A DNA stretch of 64,000 nucleotides, from contig JARUPY010000387.1 of assembly GCA_029817715.1 (NCBI GenBank), positions 558,001 to 622,000 of the forward strand, in the 5' to 3' direction. Of the stretch, positions 33,837 through 45,252 are shown one piece after another. The position numbers and the translations under genes were made by a program. Below the pieces are notes generated by a model that saw nothing but the letters and a program-made list of their open reading frames with translations, did not search any database and had not been told where the DNA came from. The stretch comes from Melastoma dodecandrum (Eukaryota; Streptophyta; Magnoliopsida; Myrtales; Melastomataceae). Within the stretch, counting starts at the first letter, position 1. Every line of letters starts with the position of its first letter.

Positions 33837-34759
33837 GAAGAGTTCCGGGTTAGGTTTTCATTTTCCAGAAGGTAATGAAATTTTTTGACCCCATCAATTT
33901 CCCCGCAGTGGTGGGACGGCCGATGCGATACCATTGTCAAAGAAATAAGCAACCAAACGACTGAATGGATATGTTCACCTAACTTTGACAAAGTGATCGA
34001 TCTACTGAAGCAAACACCATTTTGGAGCCTAAGTAGGATCGAAATGGGAGTGATTAGCACCGATAAAACGTTACGAAGCTTTAACTCGAAATCTGGTTTT
34101 AATACCACTGTTAGTCATTATTTTAAAAGTTCGAACTATTTTAAAAAAACGTGACATATTTTATATTTCATTTTTAACATAGATTGACGGACGCGACACT
34201 TACCGCCCCCCCCCCATGGGACTGCACGATCCAGCTCTTTAGATCAAATCACATAATTTCAAACAGCACTACTTGGCTTAGTAAAACTTTTCGATTTTAA
34301 AAACAGGGTGGTTACCAATCCCATACAATCCAATCATGTCATACGATAACATGTTCCGGCATTAAAATACAATTCCATGCAGGCTCATGTTCTGAAGTAT
34401 CCTCCGACCCTCCACAAATCAATCATGCACAAAGAGAACATGGATGTCACGTCGTGGCGATGGACGTCCCAATCCGATCGACAGGCTTTGGTAACAACTA
34501 AACCACCGGGGGGGGGGTCGGAAAACCGTCCTTGATTTACGCCGTCCACGTCAAACCCCAAACTTTCAAGAGGTGGTTGTTGGGACATACGACATGACAT
34601 GTTCATGCCCATCACAACCTTATTCTAATGTCAAACTTGCTTGACTTATCATCACTGCTATTATTTTATTTTGGTTCGGGGTCGTGCGTCGTGTCAACGC
34701 ATTCAGACAACGTGTCATGGGAAACCACAATAGGCCTTTTCGGACATGGACCCATTAGT
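33837..34759. other. Intergenic between G2 and the inverted duplication
   Basis: No gene recognised. It holds short homopolymer runs (C9 near 34206, G9 near 34510). The left border of the inverted duplication is at about 34760. Confidence 0.5.
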
Positions 34760-35093
34760 TATCATGGGCTTTTCTTACATTTGGGCCGGAACCTTTTCGT
34801 TTGGCGGCTTTCTGGGTTCGGACATTCCTTTTATCTGTTACGTCTGAAATGATAGTTTGTTAAATCCAGTGACATAATACTACTATTCCAACGATTAGAG
34901 GAATGGAGACGGCAAAAATGTGGTAGATCATAAGACTCTGACCATCTAGATAACAAAGGGATTTTGGCCCCCGTCAAGAAGGGCATTAAAAAAAAAAATG
35001 GACATTTTTTAGTCTCCCTTGGGGTGCTCTGACTATTCAAACCCGACGACGACTCAAAACACAAGTACTACTCCCCAAAATCCCACCCCTCCT

Positions 35094-35101
35094 TATAAAT
35101 A
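35094..35101 (+). promoter_or_regulatory. TATA box of G3
   Basis: TATAAATA, 102 bp upstream of the G3 ATG; identical context in G7 and G13. Confidence 0.8.
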
Positions 35102-35202
35102 GAGAGGAATTGCTCATTTCTCTCCACCCCCCCATCATCCACAACAACAACTACCTCACTTCCTTAAACCTCAAGTTCTTCTTACATTCCTTCCTAATCA
35201 CA

Positions 35203-35764
35203 ATGGCAGTGACTACCTACACCGAGGAGTTCACCTCCGCCGTCTCCCCCGCCAGGCTCTTCAAGGCCATCGTCACCGAATCCCACGTCTTCATCCCCAA
35301 GGCCGTCCCCGGCGGTATCAAGAACGTCGAGTTCCTCGAGGGTGATGGCGGTGCCGGCAGCATCAAGCAGACCAACCTCGTCGATGGTAAGTGTAGTGCC
35401 TTACAGACTACCGCCAAACCTTCATTGAATGTTATGGCATTCTTATAGCTCCGAAATGATTGTAGGCGGGAAGCTCAAGTTCATGAAGCACAGGATTGAC
35501 GTGGTCGACGTCGAGAACCTGTACACCAAGTACACCCTCGTCGGATGCGACGTCGAGTTCGAGAAGATCGAGTCCGTCGTCTACGAGATCAAGTTCGAGG
35601 CCGCTCCCGGTGGAGGGTGCGTGTGCAAGATGACGAGCGAGTACCACGTGAAGGCAGGGTACGAGCTGAAGGTGGAGGAGGTCAAGGAGGGGAAGCTGAA
35701 GGCCAGCGGGCTGTTCAAGGCCGTTGAGGAGTACCTCGTCGCCCACCCCGAGGAGTGCGCTTAA
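35203..35764 (+). CDS. PR-10/Bet v 1 family protein G3
   Basis: Exons 35203-35386 and 35466-35764 (184 + 299 nt, intron 79 bp) give 160 aa beginning MAVTTYTEEFTSAVSPARLF. Glycine-rich loop EGDGGAG at residues 46-52, then HRIDVVDVENLYTKYTLVGC, and the C-terminal amphipathic helix FKAVEEYLVAHPEECA with the conserved Glu/Tyr pair. The predicted protein is identical to G7 and G13. It is a cytosolic ligand-binding protein by family. The strong TATA box at 35094 and a short 5' UTR suggest an expressed gene. It has relatives in fruit allergens of the Fra a 1 type, but ligand and function cannot be told from sequence. Confidence 0.95.
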
Positions 35765-36900
35765 ATCAACCAAAAAAAAAAAAAAATTCATCATTGAATG
35801 CCAAGGCTTTTGAATTGCAAGTGTTGTTGCTCTTGTTTGCTTTGTTTCTGAGTATTTTTTGTTTCCTGTTCACGGAGGTTATCCTCCTGTGAGATTACTG
35901 GGGGAGATTGATTGTTGGTGATATATGGTTACAGATGAAAAATTGTAAGAAGAATAATGAATAAAAGTTTATGAAAGTGGGCGGGTGTTGTAATCCTTAT
36001 TACCCCCCTTCGTTTTTGAAGTAATAATAATAATAAAAAAAGTGTGGGTGTGAGTGTTACTTGTCGAAGTAAAAAAAGTGTCTGTTGAATCGTGTGACGA
36101 TGACTTGTATGTAATAAGTAGTCGCCGCCAGAATTTACATAAATAAAGGAGAGAGATAATTTACACTTATACCAACAAAAAGGAGTTCGTATATAAACAT
36201 ATCTAGTCACTCAGGCTTTGTTTGGGAGTTGTTGGAAAACGAAAAACTGAGCATTAAAAATAGAATTTTACGTAAATATTCTATAAAATATAAATTAAAA
36301 ACTGAAATAAGTCAGGTAACAAATGGCTTATAATAATCAATTCCCTGTACAAGAACATTAAAAAAAAAAAACATATATAATATGCATATCTCCATGATTT
36401 AGGTAGAACACATGATGGAGGCTACGAAAATAACAGGTTGGTTACTGATAGAGTCGTACCCAGTTTAGTTTCAACTACTCATTTCCTAATCAAAAAACTT
36501 TTACATTACTTCATAATTTTTACATTCACTTGTTACAAAGCACACAATCATTACTATGCTAATCATGTTGATTGCATCATGTTATCGAACAACTTTCCGC
36601 GGATTGACATCGGTGCACCAACCAACAAAGCTCCTTTTGAAGATGTACATAAAGATAATAATAGCATCGCATATGGTACTCCTCGGGTGGTCCAAGTGAT
36701 TGCAACACTGCATATAGTTTACTGTTCTACGGCACATCAGTCCGGCAATGCCATTGACAATTTGTCGGTGTTTGTAGCCCTTATTTTGTTACCGTCTTCC
36801 ATTTCGAAAATCAACGAGGCCTTTCGCTTTCGCGTGGTATTGAGCAGAACCTCCGGATTGTTGAGTATCCGTTGATTCTATGGTGGGTGTTTTCGGAACA
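35765..36900. other. 3' flank of G3 and intergenic, duplicated in the right arm
   Basis: Starts with the G3 3' UTR (A-run after the stop, then T/G-rich). Matches 58800-59916 inverted. The frame at 36438-36875 is antisense to the degenerate coding-like strand of the right arm and is not a gene. Confidence 0.55.
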
Positions 36901-37893
36901 CAATTTGGGGAGTGCTGGTCTCCAAAACATCTGTCTGCATTTGACGCCGAATAAGACCTTTGAAGGCTTCATGAAATAATGCATAATTACCTTTCATCGT
37001 CTTGACCTGATTCATCACGTGCTTCTTTGTAATATTTGGTACCATGGATCTCGTTGAAATCTTTACTAATATTTTTTATAGGCAGATGCAATGAAAGTTT
37101 AATCCGATCAATTGTCATTAAATGCCTCTTGAATGAGTTGCTCCAAAATTCTTTGGCGAAAGATGCTTCGAAATCCCTACCTATATTAGTCTCCCCTTTA
37201 AGTGGTGTACTCATGCTGCCCTGCTTATTTTATTTAAAAAGAAACAGTAATGTTAGGCGCGAAAGAATAACATGATAAAGTTCTTACATATCATTAATTC
37301 TTTAATGAATTGGAAAATACTTCTCATTCCGTGGATTTAAAAAAAAAAGTTATACCGAAAGATAAACCAGTCTCATGCCAATATAATAATACTTGCAATA
37401 CAAATCCAAGTCTTGTGTTCATTACTTTAATACATGTACAATAATATAAAATTACAATATACGCAATCCATATTTGAGAAGCTATCGAATCTCTATACTC
37501 TAACCCAAGATTCATATTTTCTAATAAATGAATCGTATTTTCCTTCAAACTGATTTGGATCGTTGTCCTTATATTGAATAATATTTCCTTTGGGGTCAAA
37601 AGCCAATAAGAAATTGTGGATATAGACAAAATCAACATTTTCACTTTCTTTTAATTCAAATTTTTTTTCCAATTATTTTTCTTTATTTTCCATTCTATTC
37701 TTTCCCAAATGATAAGGATCCAAGTGTTACAGCCATTATAACAAAAATTTGCAGCAGACTAACGGTGCACGTAGAGAAACTGCAGCAACAGCCATGGCAA
37801 CTATAAAAATAAATGGAAATTAATTAAAGCCTTTTTCCATGAAAGGTGTTAAACTTCATTCGTTGAAAAAAAGAAAGAAAATGAAAGCACATA
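36901..37893. other. Remnant of an unidentified element, left-arm copy
   Basis: Inverted match to about 57415-58345 plus 58728-58795. On the minus strand it reads part of the protein-like sequence described at 58086, but with a ~380-bp deletion. AT-rich throughout. Confidence 0.45.
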
Positions 37894-38032
37894 CGGGAAG
37901 CTCAAGTACATGAAGCACACAGTGATCGATGTCGAGAACCTGCATTACAAGTACACCATCTCGGAATGCGATGTCGACCTTGAGAAGCTCGACTCCGTCT
38001 CGTATGACCTAAAGTTCCAAGATGTTGTGTAC
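37894..38032 (+). pseudogene. PR-10 exon-2 relic, left arm
   Basis: Reads GKLKYMKHTVIDVENLHYKY and then CDVDLEKLDSVSYDLKFQ, clearly the first half of exon 2 of the G9 type. It then runs into unrelated sequence, with no exon 1 and no C-terminal half. One codon is missing relative to its paralogues. Confidence 0.8.
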
Positions 38033-38373
38033 GTGTTTACTACACCACTAACTAATGTGTGATTGAGGCCGTAATCCCTCCAAAAATATGTTAAAAACGA
38101 TCATTGAAATCCTCAAGTTCGTCTGACCTTGTTCTAAGCGATCAGTCAAATCTTTGCGTTTAAGAGAACCTCAGATCGACTCTCACTTGATCCAATACAA
38201 AACCATCTTATTCGATGTTCATTCATTTGATTACTCGATCCTTTGACATTGATCTCACTCTCTCTCACACAACCACCTCAATTTGGGAACGAAACCAGAA
38301 AAAGATAAAGAAAAAAAACAGAGAAAAGCCGAACACTTGTATTGAAGCTTCGGTGAATAACCTCGACTGTTGT

Positions 38374-38934
38374 TTAAGCGCACTCCTCGGGGTGGGCGAC
38401 GAGGTAGTCCTCCACGGCCTTGAACAGTCCGCTGGCCCTCAGCTTCCCTTCCTTGACCTCCTCCACCTTCAGCTCATACCCTGCCTTCACGTGGTACTCG
38501 CTCGTCATCCTGCACACGCATCCGCCTCCGGGAGCGGCCTCGAACTTGATCTCGGAGACGACAGACTCCACCTTCTCAAATTCGATGTCACATCCGATGA
38601 GGGTGTACTTGGTATATAGGTTGTCAACATCGACCACATCAATCCTGTGCTTCATGAACTTGAGCTTCCCGCCTATAATCATTTCGGAGCCATAAGAATG
38701 CCACAACATTCGATGAAGGTTTGCGCTAATCTGTAAGGGACTACCCTTACCATCAACGAGGTTGGTCTGCTTGATGCTGCCGGCACCGCCATCGCCCTCG
38801 AGGAACTCGACGCTCTTGATGCCACCGGGGACGGCCTTGGGGATGAAGACGTGGGATTCGGTGACCAGGGCCTTGAAGAGCCTGGCGGGGGAGACGGTGG
38901 AGGTGAACTCCTCGGTGTAGGAAGTCACTGCCAT
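38374..38934 (-). CDS. PR-10/Bet v 1 family protein G4
   Basis: Exons 38751-38934 and 38374-38672 (intron 78 bp) give 160 aa. It begins MAVTSYTEEFTSTVSPARLF; loop EGDGGAG; the second exon has VDVDNLYTKYTLIGCDIEF and ends HPEECA. The protein is identical to G12. The intron is a multiple of three and has no in-frame stop, so an unspliced message would read through with 26 extra residues (186 aa). The 5' flank resembles G5 and G11, not its body twin G12. The spliced form is the likely product because all paralogues splice there. Confidence 0.95.
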   Translation of the reverse strand: MAVTSYTEEFTSTVSPARLFKALVTESHVFIPKAVPGGIKSVEFLEGDGGAGSIKQTNLVDGKGSPLQISANLHRMLWHSYGSEMIIGGKLKFMKHRIDVVDVDNLYTKYTLIGCDIEFEKVESVVSEIKFEAAPGGGCVCRMTSEYHVKAGYELKVEEVKEGKLRASGLFKAVEDYLVAHPEECA

Positions 38935-39025
38935 TTCTCTTCGTGATGATTGACGGAAGAGATGGCTTTATTAAGTTTGGAGAGTGTGATTTTGGGATGG
39001 AAGACGGATGCCTTAGGAACACATG

Positions 39026-39033
39026 TATATATA
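39026..39033 (-). promoter_or_regulatory. TATA box of G4
   Basis: TATATATA on the minus strand, about 92 bp upstream of the ATG; a weaker match than the TATAAATA of its paralogues. Confidence 0.6.
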
Positions 39034-40193
39034 TTAGGTAAGTATGGAATGTGGCAGCCAGTCAACTTTGAATGGTCAGAAGGAATCTATTCATGGATGG
39101 CAACTCAAAGCCCGCCGACCCCACTCTTCCTTCTAGACATCTCCCCATTACTAAAAACGTTCCTGATATTTTAATGTCCAAAATAATACCCGATCTCTAA
39201 GAATTGATGGGTCGTCCGATGAAATCATGGAAATGGTGTTAAAATGGGAATTCTCAGTCGACATACTTCTAGTTAATCAATAAAGGATTGAATCTTAATG
39301 TGTTCTGGCCTTCGTAATTCACTATAGGGATATCGGTTTACGGTGGTTTAGGATAATCCTTTGTAAACTCGGGAGAGGCTCTTAGGAACATAAGAATCCG
39401 GTTAGTAAACATAATTAGTATAAATTTGGGATAAACGAGTGAAGGGGTTTAACGAAACAAGGAGGGGATACTTGATCCTAGGCTTTTCCATCTATTGAAT
39501 TCTGATTCTTTGCTTTTTGATATTTATTTCTTGCTAGTTTAATTTTTAGATTTAAAAACTCAAGTTTTCATATTTGCGTGGCTACATAAAAATTGTAATT
39601 GTGTATGCTAAATGATTTTAATTGCTATCCTCGTGGGAACGATAACTCTACTCGTATCTATATTACTTGTTGCGATCCGTGTACTTGCGGCGTGCGAATT
39701 CAGCGATAAGTGTCAAAAAGAAATATGATATGTTAACACAAGACTGACTGTAGGAGAAGCATTCCTGCATTTACATGTATACAAACAAGAAGTCAATGAC
39801 CGGATCAAAAGGTGCTCCCAGAAACAAGACTGGAGGGAGGGAACGCTCTCAACCTTGGAAGGAATGAGCTACACTCACAACAATGACATGTCTGGCAGTA
39901 TCGCGAACCTCTGACAATATCAAGATGTCTCCACACAAGTAGTGTTTTGAAAAATGGAAGGTGTCTTAAGAGACAATTGAAATGAAAACAGTAAGAAGTC
40001 TCTGCATCTCGATCAAAAAATGGAAGCTCATGTGGTGAAACCAATAATCCCGAGGATAGCAAAGAAAAGGACCCGATCGGAATTATACCTTCCACCACGA
40101 GGACAATAAATCCAACAAACGGCTTACTGCAATAGAGATCAAACTGAAAGAAACATGCAAAACTAGATCAATGGAGGCAGTCTCGCTGGCATT
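39034..40193. other. Intergenic between G4 and the Gypsy fragment
   Basis: 39034-39180 resembles the G5/G11 upstream region. About 39200-39720 has no counterpart in the right arm. 39720-40193 matches 55270-55730 inverted. No gene. Confidence 0.5.
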
Positions 40194-40668
40194 TGATGCG
40201 TGGGAATTGGCGAGGTAAGGAAGATGCAGAGGAGTTGCTGGTGTTGCTGTGTTTTTGCTGATGTTGCTGTGTTTTCTGGGGTCTGGGAATCGTGGTAGTT
40301 GAGTCGTTAGACCGGGTTGATAGATTGGACCGGTTCAATATTAATGAATGGGTCGGGTTGGTTGGTCTGGTCCGGTTTAGTTGTTTAGCTCGTACCGTTT
40401 GGAAATGGGTTGTTAAAAAGGGAGGTAGTTGTAAATGGGGAGGGGCGGTTAGCCAGAAAGAGAGGAGAGAAGGAAGGGAAAAGGGAACGAGGACTGGAGG
40501 TGGGACGATCGCAGTGTCGATGTTGATGTTGTTACTGCTTGGGCTGTCGGAGTTTGTAGATTGAATTGTGGAATCGGATTTGGTGATTGTGGTGGAGTGT
40601 TCTGTTGGAATGCAAACAAACTGCAGAATTGTTATTGAATTTGGTGTTTTCTGAGTTTGCTTGCATCA
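40194..40668 (+). repeat. Gypsy 5' LTR
   Basis: 475 bp, starting TGATGC and ending GCATCA, which are inverted complements as expected for LTR termini. The second LTR is absent. Confidence 0.75.
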
Positions 40669-40671
40669 AGG

Positions 40672-40681
40672 GTATCAGAGC
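40672..40681 (+). promoter_or_regulatory. Gypsy primer-binding site
   Basis: GTATCAGAGC three bases after the LTR end matches the initiator-methionine-tRNA primer site, with a short degenerate start. Confidence 0.7.
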
Positions 40682-40817
40682 AATATCCTGCCATTGAACT
40701 GTGTTGCGATTGTTTCGGGAGATAGGAAATTACCCTAGGTTGTGATTGCGAGTTTATTGGAGTTATCGGGATCGAAGAGTGGGAAAATTACGATTGTTGT
40801 GGTGTGAATTTCTGAAA

Positions 40818-42656
40818 ATGGTGAAAACTCGTTTCGAAGAGTTGATGCGTGAGTAGGAAACCACTGGAGAGTTAGTTGAGGGGTTGGTTGAGAAGGTGGG
40901 AGTCCTGACATCGCAAATCAGAGAAGTGCAGCTACAGGCACGAACAGTTCAGACGCAAGTTGATGAGAAGTGGAACTTAATACTCACTAAACTGACAGCG
41001 TTAGAAGCGAGTAAAGGAGCGAAGGAAGTGAGAGGGAGAGAGAAGGAAATCGGAGAGAAAGCAGGAGATACAAATCTGGGAAGGAGAGTTAGCTCGGGAA
41101 CTTTTATTATGCCTGAAGTTGATTTTCCGGAGTTTGATGGAGACAATTTAGAAGATTGGTTATATAAATGTCAACGGTACTTTGAGTTGGAGCATGTACC
41201 GGAAGACAGGAAGGTTAGGTTGGCTTCACTATACCTATACGGGTCTGCATTACAATGGCACTACTCTTATGTTAAAAATAGGAAGAGAGACAGGGTGTTG
41301 GAGTGGGGGAGTATGCGTTGGCATTGAACAGCCGGTTTGGCAAAGAGGTCTTTGAAGATCCTATGGGAAAAATGAAGAATTTGAAGCAAGAGGGCGAATT
41401 TGATAATCTCTATGCATATATGGAAGAATTTGATATGTGTTTGAGGCGAGTGCTAGAAAAGATCGATCTTCCCATGTCATTCCAAGTCAGCTTATTCATT
41501 AACGGATTGAAGGACGAGTTCAAAAGTACTTTATGGTTACTCAAACCCATAGATTTGCTGACTGTTCAAGCCAATGTGAGAATTCTCAGTAAAGATGTGC
41601 CAATAGGGAGGATGGGAGGAGGAAACAGTAAGCCTTTGAAGGTCTGGAATAGACCTGTGGTTTCTGCACTAGAGCAAAAGGAGGTGTTTTCGAGAGAGGC
41701 CAGTGAGAAACCTCTGTCTCGAATTGGTAGTATTGTACCCTTGTGGGGAATGAATAGGAATACGATGAACAGAGAAGCAATTACTACCAATGTTTTTTCT
41801 TCTGGTGGGATGTCTAGTGCGGGATCTCTCAGCAGGAGGAGATTAAGTCAGGAGGAAATTGAGGAGAGGCGATTGAAGGGCCTTTGCTTCGGATGTAACG
41901 AACCATTAGATAGAAATCATAAATGCGCTAAACGGCAAGTGTTTTCGTTATTGGTTGAGCCACTGGATGAAGAAGGACTGAATATTAAGGATCGATTGTT
42001 GGAGGGTGAGGACACTGATATGGGAAGAGTGCAGGTCACTCTACATGCATTGAAAGGGGAGTTAAAAGAGGATGGGGTTCAGACAATGCAGGTGAAGGGA
42101 TTCTTTAAGAAGAGAGGTTTGAATATCTTAATTGATTCAGGTAGTACTCATAATTTCATTGATTTGAGTATGGTTAAAGGACTGAATCTGTTAGTAGATA
42201 ATGTGCCACCCGTTAAGGTAATAGTGGCTGATGGGAGAAGCTTGGTTTGTAAAAGCATGTTGAAACAGTTCTGTTGGGACATGCAGGGCCATACCTTTAC
42301 TGCCGATTTTTATGTCATTTCGTTGGGCGGTTGTGAGATGGTGTTGGGAGTTAAGTGGTTAGCCTGGTTAGGTGACATTGTTTGGAATTTTCAATCGTCA
42401 GTGATGAAATTCAGCTTGGAAGGTGTTGAGATTGTGTTACAAGAGGTGACGCAGCAAGATCAACCAAGTAAACTACAGATGACTACAGTCAAGCGGATGC
42501 AGAAAATCTATCAATTGCCTGTGGTGATGGGTTGGATGGCCAGGATTGTTGATTGTGAAGAATCTTTACTGCATTGTCAATCGATTAAAGTGGAGGAAAG
42601 TCATCCTGAAATTGAACAGGTACTGGATGATTTTGCAGAACTTTTTCTAGAACCAG
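40818..42656 (+). pseudogene. Gypsy gag and protease, broken
   Basis: The frame from the ATG at 40818 has an early TAG near 40855 and then reads gag up to a frame change near 41305-41327. The next frame holds the rest of gag (FGKEVFEDPMGKMKNLKQEG), the zinc knuckle CFGCNEPLDRNHKC and a retropepsin active site (LIDSGSTHNFIDLSMV) near 42125. It ends by fusion with flanking DNA. Gag and protease would package and mature the particle; here both are inactive because of the breaks and truncation. Confidence 0.85.
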
Positions 42657-43060
42657 TGGCAAGAAACTCAGAAGTACACTCTGGGAAACAGGAGGACAAG
42701 AAATCCAACAAACCGAATCAAAGCAGAAGAGAGGTTGCACGTTCAAGAACGTTTGAGGCTTCTTTCTTGAGTGCATTATCGGGCAAGGAACCTGGGAACC
42801 CCGGAGAATGACCAAAAGAAAGGACCCAGTCTGGATTAATGGAAGAGAGATCGAACAGAAAGAAAGAACAGAGCAAGAATGAGGTGGAGGCAGTCTTTTT
42901 CATTGATCTCCATCTCTTATTATTACACTTCCAAACCCCCTTCAATCGCGAATTAACCCTTGGTTGAGGGAAAAACACCCGTGAATAATAGAAAATTCTA
43001 AACTGAAAACTCTTGTAAGTAAAAAACACGAAGTAATTTCCGGTTGATCGGAATGCGTGT
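42657..43060. other. 3' flank of G5, shared with the right arm
   Basis: Matches about 54818-55256 inverted. It contains the 3' UTR of G5 and no independent gene. The right arm has an extra ~30 bp near 55040-55070. Confidence 0.6.
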
Positions 43061-43622
43061 TTAAGCGCACTCCTCGGGGTGGGCGACAAGGTATTCCTCG
43101 ACGGCCTTGAACAGCCCGCTGGCCCTCAGCTTCCCCTCCTTGACCTCCTCCACCTTCAGCTCGTACCCTGCCTTCACGTGGTACTCGCTCGTCATCCTGC
43201 AGATGCATCCGCCTCCTGGAGCGGCCTCGAACTTGATCTCGGAGACGACGGACTCCACCTTCTCGAATTCGATGTCGCATCCAATGAGGGTGTACTTGGT
43301 GTACAGATTCTCGACGTCGACCACGTCAATCCTGTGCTTCATGAACTTCAGCTTACCGCCTACAACCATTTTGGAGGTATAAGAATGCCATAACATTCAA
43401 TGAAGGTTTGGCGGTAGTCTGTAAGGCACTACCCTTACCATCGACGAGGTTGGTCTGCTTGATGCTGCCGGCACCGCCATCGCCCTCGAGGAACTCGACG
43501 CTCTTGATGCCGCCAGGGACGGCCTTGGGGATGAAGACATGGGATTCGGTGACTAGGGCCTTGAAGAGCCTGGAGGGGGAGACGGTGCTGGTGAACTCCT
43601 CGGTGTAGGAAGTAACTGCCAT
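43061..43622 (-). CDS. PR-10/Bet v 1 family protein G5
   Basis: Exons 43439-43622 and 43061-43359 (intron 79 bp) give 160 aa. Start MAVTSYTEEFTSTVSPSRLF; loop EGDGGAG intact; GGGCICRMTSEYHVKAGYEL in exon 2; end HPEECA. Its arm partner is G11, from which it differs at several residues (Val/Ile14, Ser/Thr17, Asp/Asn48, Arg/Lys in exon 2, and Ala/Val at the end). It is transcribed head to head with G6 from a 616-bp intergenic region with a TATA box at each end. Confidence 0.95.
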
Positions 43623-43742
43623 TTTGTTTGTATGTCGAGAAGGAAGAGGGAAAGTGGGTGATGATTGACGGAAGAGATGGTTTTTTATGAAGGTTGGAGA
43701 GTGTGATTTTGGGATGGAAGATGGATGCCTTCCGAACACACG

Positions 43743-43750
43743 TATTTATA
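43743..43750 (-). promoter_or_regulatory. TATA box of G5
   Basis: TATAAATA on the minus strand within TATATAAATACG, about 121 bp upstream of the ATG; shared with G11. Confidence 0.78.
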
Positions 43751-44110
43751 TATTGGAAAGTAGGGAATATGTTAGCCGATCATCTTTGAATGGTCAGAAT
43801 CAATCTATTCATAGATGGCAACTCAAAGGCCGCCGACCCCACTCTTCCTTTTTATAGACATCCATGTCGGATAAAAAATATGAATCCCCCCATTACTAAA
43901 AACATTTCCTGATATTTTAATGTCCAAAATAATGTACGATCGCCAAGAATCGATGCGTCGTCCTCCGATGGAAACTCTCCCTGATGTCCTAATCAGGCGG
44001 TCACCCTTCTAGAAAAGGCTTCCCACTGTGAGTCCATGATGGGGTGCCCTCAACATTCAAAGTTTGAGGGCCTTCGAAAAGATGACGAGGATGTTGTCCA
44101 CACCTCCCCT

Positions 44111-44118
44111 TATAAATA
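44111..44118 (+). promoter_or_regulatory. TATA box of G6
   Basis: TATAAATA, 121 bp upstream of the G6 ATG; shared with G10. Confidence 0.8.
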
Positions 44119-44238
44119 GAGGAATGGTTTTCTCACTTCTCTCCCATCCCAAAAATTAAACCAACTTCAACTAATTTTCATAACAACAATCACCTTCCCA
44201 AAAGCTTCTTCAACTTCTTACACATTCACAAAGACAAA

Positions 44239-44820
44239 ATGGCAGTTACTTCCTACACCGAGGAGTTCACCAGCACCGTCTCCCCCTCCAGGCTCTTCAA
44301 GGCCCTAGTCACCGAATCCCATGTCTTCATCCCCAAGGCCGTCCCTGGCGGCATCAAGAGCGTCGAGTTCCTCGAGGGCGATGGCGGTGCCGGCAGCATC
44401 AAGCAGACCAACCTCGTCGATGGTAAGTTCATTTTCATTGTCTGCCACTCATTCGTGATTTTGTTAGATGCCGCGAAAAGTTCGTGACGGTTGATCCTTT
44501 TATGACTATGTGATGTTGCAGGTGGTAAGCTGAAGTTCATGAAGCACAGGATTGACGTGGTGGATGTCGAGAACCTGTATACCAAGTACACCCTCATCGG
44601 ATGCGACATCGAATTCGAGAAGGTCGAGTCCGTGGTCTCCGAGATCAAGTTCGAGGCCGCTCCCGGTGGAGGGTGCGTCTGCAAGATGACCAGTGACTAC
44701 CATGTGAAGGCAGGATACGAGCTGAAGGTGGAGGAGGTGAAGGAAGGGAAGCTGAGGGCCAGCGGGCTGTTCAAGGCCGTAGAGGAGTACCTCGTCGCCC
44801 ACCCCGAGGAGTGTGCTTAA
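44239..44820 (+). CDS. PR-10/Bet v 1 family protein G6
   Basis: Exons 44239-44422 and 44522-44820 give 160 aa. Start MAVTSYTEEFTSTVSPSRLF; loop EGDGGAG; CVCKMTSDYHVKAGYEL and HPEECA. The intron is 99 bp and its sequence is unlike the ~79-bp introns of the other cluster members, although the promoter and exon 1 match G10 closely. G6 therefore keeps an intron type that G10 has lost, or the reverse. It diverges from G5 across a 616-bp promoter region. The protein should be a functional cytosolic PR-10. Confidence 0.95.
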
Positions 44821-45173
44821 ATCAACCAAAATTCTTCATAGACTGCCAAGGCCTTCAATTTCAAAGTGTTGTTGCTCTTGTGTGCTTCTTTATGAGAAAT
44901 TTTTCCATGTTCACGAAGGGTCTCTGGAGAGACAGGAGATTGCTTTCTGATTTCATGAGTTTTCATCCTTGAAGTTGTTTGTGATTGTTGGTGAGGTGTA
45001 AACAAAAGGAGCTCAAAGTTCGATGAAGAAGTTGACGAAATTTATCCATTCCAACTTTTAGGCGTGTGGATTATCTGGGCAGGCGAAATCCTTACAGAAA
45101 CACTCTCGGATTAGTAGAAATGTAGTTTCATGGTTTCATAGAAAGGGCTTCTTAAATTTTATGGGATAAATGT
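44821..45173. other. 3' flank of G6
   Basis: 3' UTR of G6, then sequence without recognisable features. This region is in the spacer of the inverted duplication. Confidence 0.5.
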
Positions 45174-45252
45174 ATGAAGGAAGGATACAAGCTGAATGTT
45201 GAGGAATCGAAGGAGGGAAAGCGGAAGGTAGCTGTCCAAAGCGGTCATGAGT
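45174..45252 (+). pseudogene. PR-10 exon-2 relic
   Basis: Reads EGYKLNVEESKEGKRKVAV, a degenerate match to AGYELKVEEVKEGKLKASG of the cluster genes, then diverges. About 26 codons survive. Confidence 0.65.

Larger units (their letters stand above)
40194..42656 (+). mobile_element. Truncated Ty3/Gypsy retrotransposon (5' part only)
   Basis: It starts with a 475-bp LTR, then a primer-binding site, gag and aspartic protease, and stops abruptly just after DFAELFLEP, where reverse transcriptase would begin. RT, RNase H, integrase and 3' LTR are missing. The right arm of the inverted duplication is continuous across this point at about 55250, with only a few bases between the matching flanks, so the fragment is specific to the left arm. 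Confidence 0.85.
34760..44422 (+). repeat. Left arm of a large inverted duplication
   Basis: Inverted match to 53420-60918. Anchors: G3 against G13 (start coordinates sum to 95,681), G4 against G12 (sum 95,307), G5 against G11 (sum 97,878), G6 exon 1 against G10 exon 1 (sum 97,842). The changing sums reflect a ~380-bp deletion near 36955, an arm-specific stretch at about 39020-39720, and the Gypsy fragment at 40194-42656. The left border is where similarity stops after CCCATGATA. Confidence 0.85.

Noticed and set aside
42657..42811. C-terminal extension of the Gypsy protease frame
   Set aside because: After 42656 the frame reads host flanking DNA also present in the right arm without the element; chance fusion.
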